Source of the DNA: an uncultured Clostridia bacterium
GTDB lineage: Bacteria > Bacillota_A > Clostridia > Oscillospirales > Oscillospiraceae
DNA length: 7,254 nucleotides
Assembly: GCA_947307505.1 (NCBI GenBank)
Contig: CAMZJG010000044.1
Location: forward strand, 1-7,254
Reading direction: 5' to 3'
Shown: positions 5,601 to 7,254 of the stretch, one piece after another
How positions within the stretch are numbered: position 1 is the first letter of the stretch
Layout: every line of letters begins with the position of its first letter
The notes under the pieces: generated by a model
The model's database searches: none
What the model saw: only the letters and a program-made list of their open reading frames with translations
Told to the model about the DNA's origin: nothing
Program-made: the position numbers and the translations under genes

Positions 5601-6377
5601 ATGAAAACCGCAGCCTTTCAATTTGCTGTAACCGGAAATATCAGTGAAAACCTGACGAAGATACAAAATGCGATTCGCCGGGCGTCAGAGGCCGGGGCGC
5701 GGCTGCTGGTATTTCCGGAATGTGCCCTGACAGGCTATCCGCCGAGGGATATTCCATCTTCGGCGGCTGAGGATTCTGCGCTGCTGAGCGAGGCGCACAA
5801 GGAGCTTCAGGCGCTGGCAGATCGGTATCGAATGGCTTTGATCGTTGGCACCATGACGCGGGCAGAACAAGGCATTTACAACACAGCGCTTGTCTTTCGC
5901 CCCGGAGAGAAGCCGGTCCCATACCACAAACGAGCCCTTTGGGGCTGGGACCGGGACAATTTTGTGCCGGGAACCGAACCTGGAATCGTAGAAATCGACG
6001 GAATCAGGATCGGTATCCGCATCTGTTTTGAAGTTCGTTTCCCGGAGTATTTCCGGGAGCTGTACCGGCAGAAGACAGATTTGAACGTGATCCTGTTCTA
6101 TGATGTCTCGGACAAGGATGATTTGAATCGCTACGATTTGATTCGCGGCCACATTCGCACCCGTGCCGTGGAAAACGTGTGCCCGACCCTCACAGTGAAC
6201 GCCGTCAGCCCCTGCCAGACCGCGCCGACCATGCTGACAGGCGCTTCCGGTCAGGTCCTTGCCGAAGCAGGCCGAAACCGGGAAGAACTGCTGATTTATG
6301 ACTTCATCCCCCAACTGCCGGACTTCGGCGAACGCGGCCGGAATGAGATCTCAGATCAGTTGCTTCTGGAAATCTGA
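5601..6377 (+). CDS. Carbon-nitrogen hydrolase (nitrilase superfamily)
   Basis: Cytoplasmic thiol hydrolase of the nitrilase/omega-amidase superfamily, which cleaves non-peptide C-N bonds in amides, nitriles or N-carbamoyl compounds. At 258 residues it is one single-domain alpha-beta-beta-alpha unit of normal size. The catalytic triad is intact: Glu40 in LLVFPECALTGYPP, Lys110 in PYHKRALWG and Cys142 in RIGIRICFEVRFPE. IRTRAVENVCPTLTVNAV (182-202) and the later GASGQVLAEAG are the usual active-site and edge motifs. The CFEVRFPE form resembles branches containing ω-amidases and Nit-like enzymes, but the substrate cannot be read from sequence. GAGGTG sits 7 bases before ATG. The gene ends with four consecutive in-frame stop codons (6375-6386). 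grpB follows within 33 bases and probably shares the transcript. Base composition appears less GC-rich than the ribosomal-protein block. Confidence 0.93.
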   Translation: MKTAAFQFAVTGNISENLTKIQNAIRRASEAGARLLVFPECALTGYPPRDIPSSAAEDSALLSEAHKELQALADRYRMALIVGTMTRAEQGIYNTALVFRPGEKPVPYHKRALWGWDRDNFVPGTEPGIVEIDGIRIGIRICFEVRFPEYFRELYRQKTDLNVILFYDVSDKDDLNRYDLIRGHIRTRAVENVCPTLTVNAVSPCQTAPTMLTGASGQVLAEAGRNREELLIYDFIPQLPDFGERGRNEISDQLLLEI

Positions 6378-6410
6378 TAGTAGTGAGGCTTTTTGCCGAT
6401 GGAGGAAACG

Positions 6411-6965
6411 ATGACGCTGGGACTGAAACGAGGAACCGTAGCCCTAGTCCCCCATGAAACCGCCTGGGAAGTGGAAGCGGCCAGGACCATTGAGAAGCTG
6501 AAGAGGATCCTGGGGAACGTAGCTGTGGGTATACAGCACGTGGGGAGTACGGCGATCCCTTCGATCTGCGCCAAGCCCATCGTGGATATCGCCGTGGCGG
6601 TTCGGAGCTTTGCTGACATCAATGCAATGCAAGCGGAACTGGAAAACCAAGGCTTCTATCGCCGCTCGTGGAACGATGAAGACCAGGAACTCTTTGCCTG
6701 CGGCAGTTATTACGATGGCACGGGCGACAAACAGACCCACTTCATCCATGTGGTCCTTGCCGATGGGACGGAGTGGCGGAATTACCTGAATTTCCGGGAC
6801 TATCTCAACACCTTCCCGGCGGAAGCCAAAGCCTACGAAGCCCTGAAGCTGTCCCTGGCTGCCGCGAATCCAGAAGATGCCGGGCGGGAGAAGTACACAT
6901 CGGGAAAACACGACTTCGTGCAGGAGATGCTTCGCAAGGCTAGCGCTTGGCGTCACCCTGCATGA
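6411..6965 (+). CDS. GrpB family protein (nucleotidyltransferase-like fold)
   Basis: GrpB/UPF0157 proteins resemble the nucleotidyltransferase fold; their role is not settled, and in some bacteria the domain is fused to CoaE. The 184-residue product has the family opening LGLKRGTVALVPHETAWE, the core QHVGSTAIP then AKPIVDIAV (42-63), DQELFACGSY (91-100), the histidine pair THFIHVV (109-115), WRNYLNFRDYL (122-132) and the closing KYTSGKHDFVQEML (161-174). I choose ATG at 6411 because GGAGG lies 5 bases upstream and the family sequence begins there. ATG at 6399 (four codons longer) and TTG at 6393 are possible. It is probably co-transcribed with the hydrolase upstream. The last few residues (SAWRHPA) lie outside the family pattern and overlap the CCG-like remnant in another frame. 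Confidence 0.92.
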   Translation: MTLGLKRGTVALVPHETAWEVEAARTIEKLKRILGNVAVGIQHVGSTAIPSICAKPIVDIAVAVRSFADINAMQAELENQGFYRRSWNDEDQELFACGSYYDGTGDKQTHFIHVVLADGTEWRNYLNFRDYLNTFPAEAKAYEALKLSLAAANPEDAGREKYTSGKHDFVQEMLRKASAWRHPA

Positions 6966-7017
6966 GATGGTCCGGTATAAAGAAGAGGCCTGGTGCTGCG
7001 GCGCCCAGGCGGCGGAG
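6949..7017 (+). pseudogene. Fragment resembling the CCG cysteine-rich domain of Fe-S oxidoreductases
   Basis: In a frame different from grpB, overlapping its last codons, the DNA reads GVTLHEMVRYKEEAWCCGA. This closely follows the end of a CCG domain (typically ...EM.R..E.aWCCGaGGG), found in subunits of GlcF, LutA and HdrB-type proteins that bind Fe-S clusters or disulfides. Only some twenty codons match: the glycine run after CCGA is replaced by QAAE and the sequence then enters a terminator. No ribosome binding site or start supports a real small gene. It looks like the residue of a deleted gene joined to the 3' end of grpB. Chance resemblance remains possible. Confidence 0.42.
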
Positions 7018-7041
7018 ACCGATCCGTCGGAAAACAAAGTC

Positions 7042-7080
7042 AGGCTGTCTGCTTCGGAACAGAGGCAGACAGCCTTTTTT
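7042..7080 (+). terminator. Intrinsic terminator after grpB
   Basis: AGGCTGTCTGC (7042-7052) pairs perfectly with GCAGACAGCCT (7065-7075), an 11-bp stem with a 12-base loop, followed by six Ts ending at 7080. It ends the hydrolase-grpB transcript and protects the next promoter from readthrough. Confidence 0.92.
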
Positions 7081-7183
7081 ATCCGGTTAAGACATCGCAA
7101 GCCGGGAAAATCCATTTTTTGGAGGGTCCTGGCATCGTTCCTGCAACTTGTGCCCGGTTCCGGTGCATCTTGTTTCCCAAGCC

Positions 7184-7211
7184 TTTTCAAGGCAAAATGT
7201 TCTGTTATAAT
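7184..7211 (+). promoter_or_regulatory. Extended -10 promoter of the gene at the right edge
   Basis: A perfect -10 TATAAT (7206-7211) is preceded by TGT, giving an extended -10 element. The -35 candidate TTTTCA (7184-7189) matches consensus at four of six positions with a 16-base spacer. GCCTT-TTC-AAGGC (7181-7193) is a small palindrome over the -35 that could be an operator. Transcription should begin near 7218. Confidence 0.75.
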
Positions 7212-7239
7212 GGACCCGCAAAGGAAAGAGGGGACGCCC

Positions 7240-7254
7240 ATGAAGATATGCATA
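7240..7254 (+). CDS. 5' end of a gene truncated by the window edge
   Basis: ATG followed by AAG ATA TGC ATA gives MKICI before the window ends. The start is supported by the promoter ending at 7211 and a purine-rich AAAGAGGGG ribosome binding site 7-12 bases upstream. Too little remains to identify the product. The same frame happens to stay open upstream through the terminator and promoter, but that is not evidence for an earlier start. Confidence 0.6.

Noticed and set aside
7081..7239. An upstream extension of the right-edge gene, since the frame stays open leftwards to about 6949
   Set aside because: That frame runs through a strong terminator and an extended -10 promoter, so the open frame is most likely chance.
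5641..7253. Minus-strand open frames opposite the hydrolase and grpB, up to 269 codons
   Set aside because: The plus-strand genes carry intact catalytic and family motifs and proper ribosome binding sites; the antisense frame at 6444-7253 also runs through a terminator and promoter.

Overview
The window looks like a chromosomal segment from a GC-rich member of the Clostridia, most likely an Oscillospiraceae/Ruminococcaceae-type Firmicute. The grounds are the gene order rpmG-secE-nusG-rplK-rplA, strong AGGAGG-type ribosome binding sites, consensus sigma-A promoters, tRNA genes with encoded CCA ends, a type III (CoaX) pantothenate kinase and a stand-alone ECF-transporter S component. The taxonomic call is inference from these traits, not from a database match.

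Left part (1-4690, all on the minus strand) holds two transcription units. The right-hand one (4778 down to 2381) starts at a near-perfect promoter and carries an ECF S component (probably for pantothenate), coaX, and a DUF975-like membrane protein with a C-terminal zinc ribbon whose start overlaps the coaX stop. It ends at a clear intrinsic terminator. The left-hand unit (from a promoter at 2367-2339) carries rpmG, secE, nusG, rplK and rplA. The genes are tightly packed, except for a 122-base hairpin-rich gap between nusG and rplK that may be an L1-responsive leader. The unit probably continues past the left edge.

Middle part (4867-5372, plus strand) is a tRNA unit: a consensus promoter diverging from the pantothenate promoter, tRNA-Thr(TGT), a 249-base strongly structured spacer, tRNA-Tyr(GTA), and a 12-bp terminator hairpin with a T tract. 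No protein is supported here; the open frames across it are translations of the tRNAs.

Right part (5373-7254, plus strand) looks more accessory. After about 230 bases with no recognised gene come a nitrilase-superfamily carbon-nitrogen hydrolase with an intact Glu-Lys-Cys triad, a GrpB-family protein, and a short stretch resembling the CCG cysteine-rich domain of Fe-S oxidoreductases but with nothing of the rest of such a gene. An 11-bp terminator follows, then an extended -10 promoter and the first five codons of a gene that runs off the right edge.

Most of the window is well-known housekeeping biology and I do not see a clear undescribed system. The items most worth a second look are the structured inter-tRNA spacer, the CCG-domain remnant after grpB, the nusG-rplK leader, and the zinc-ribbon membrane protein coupled to coaX.
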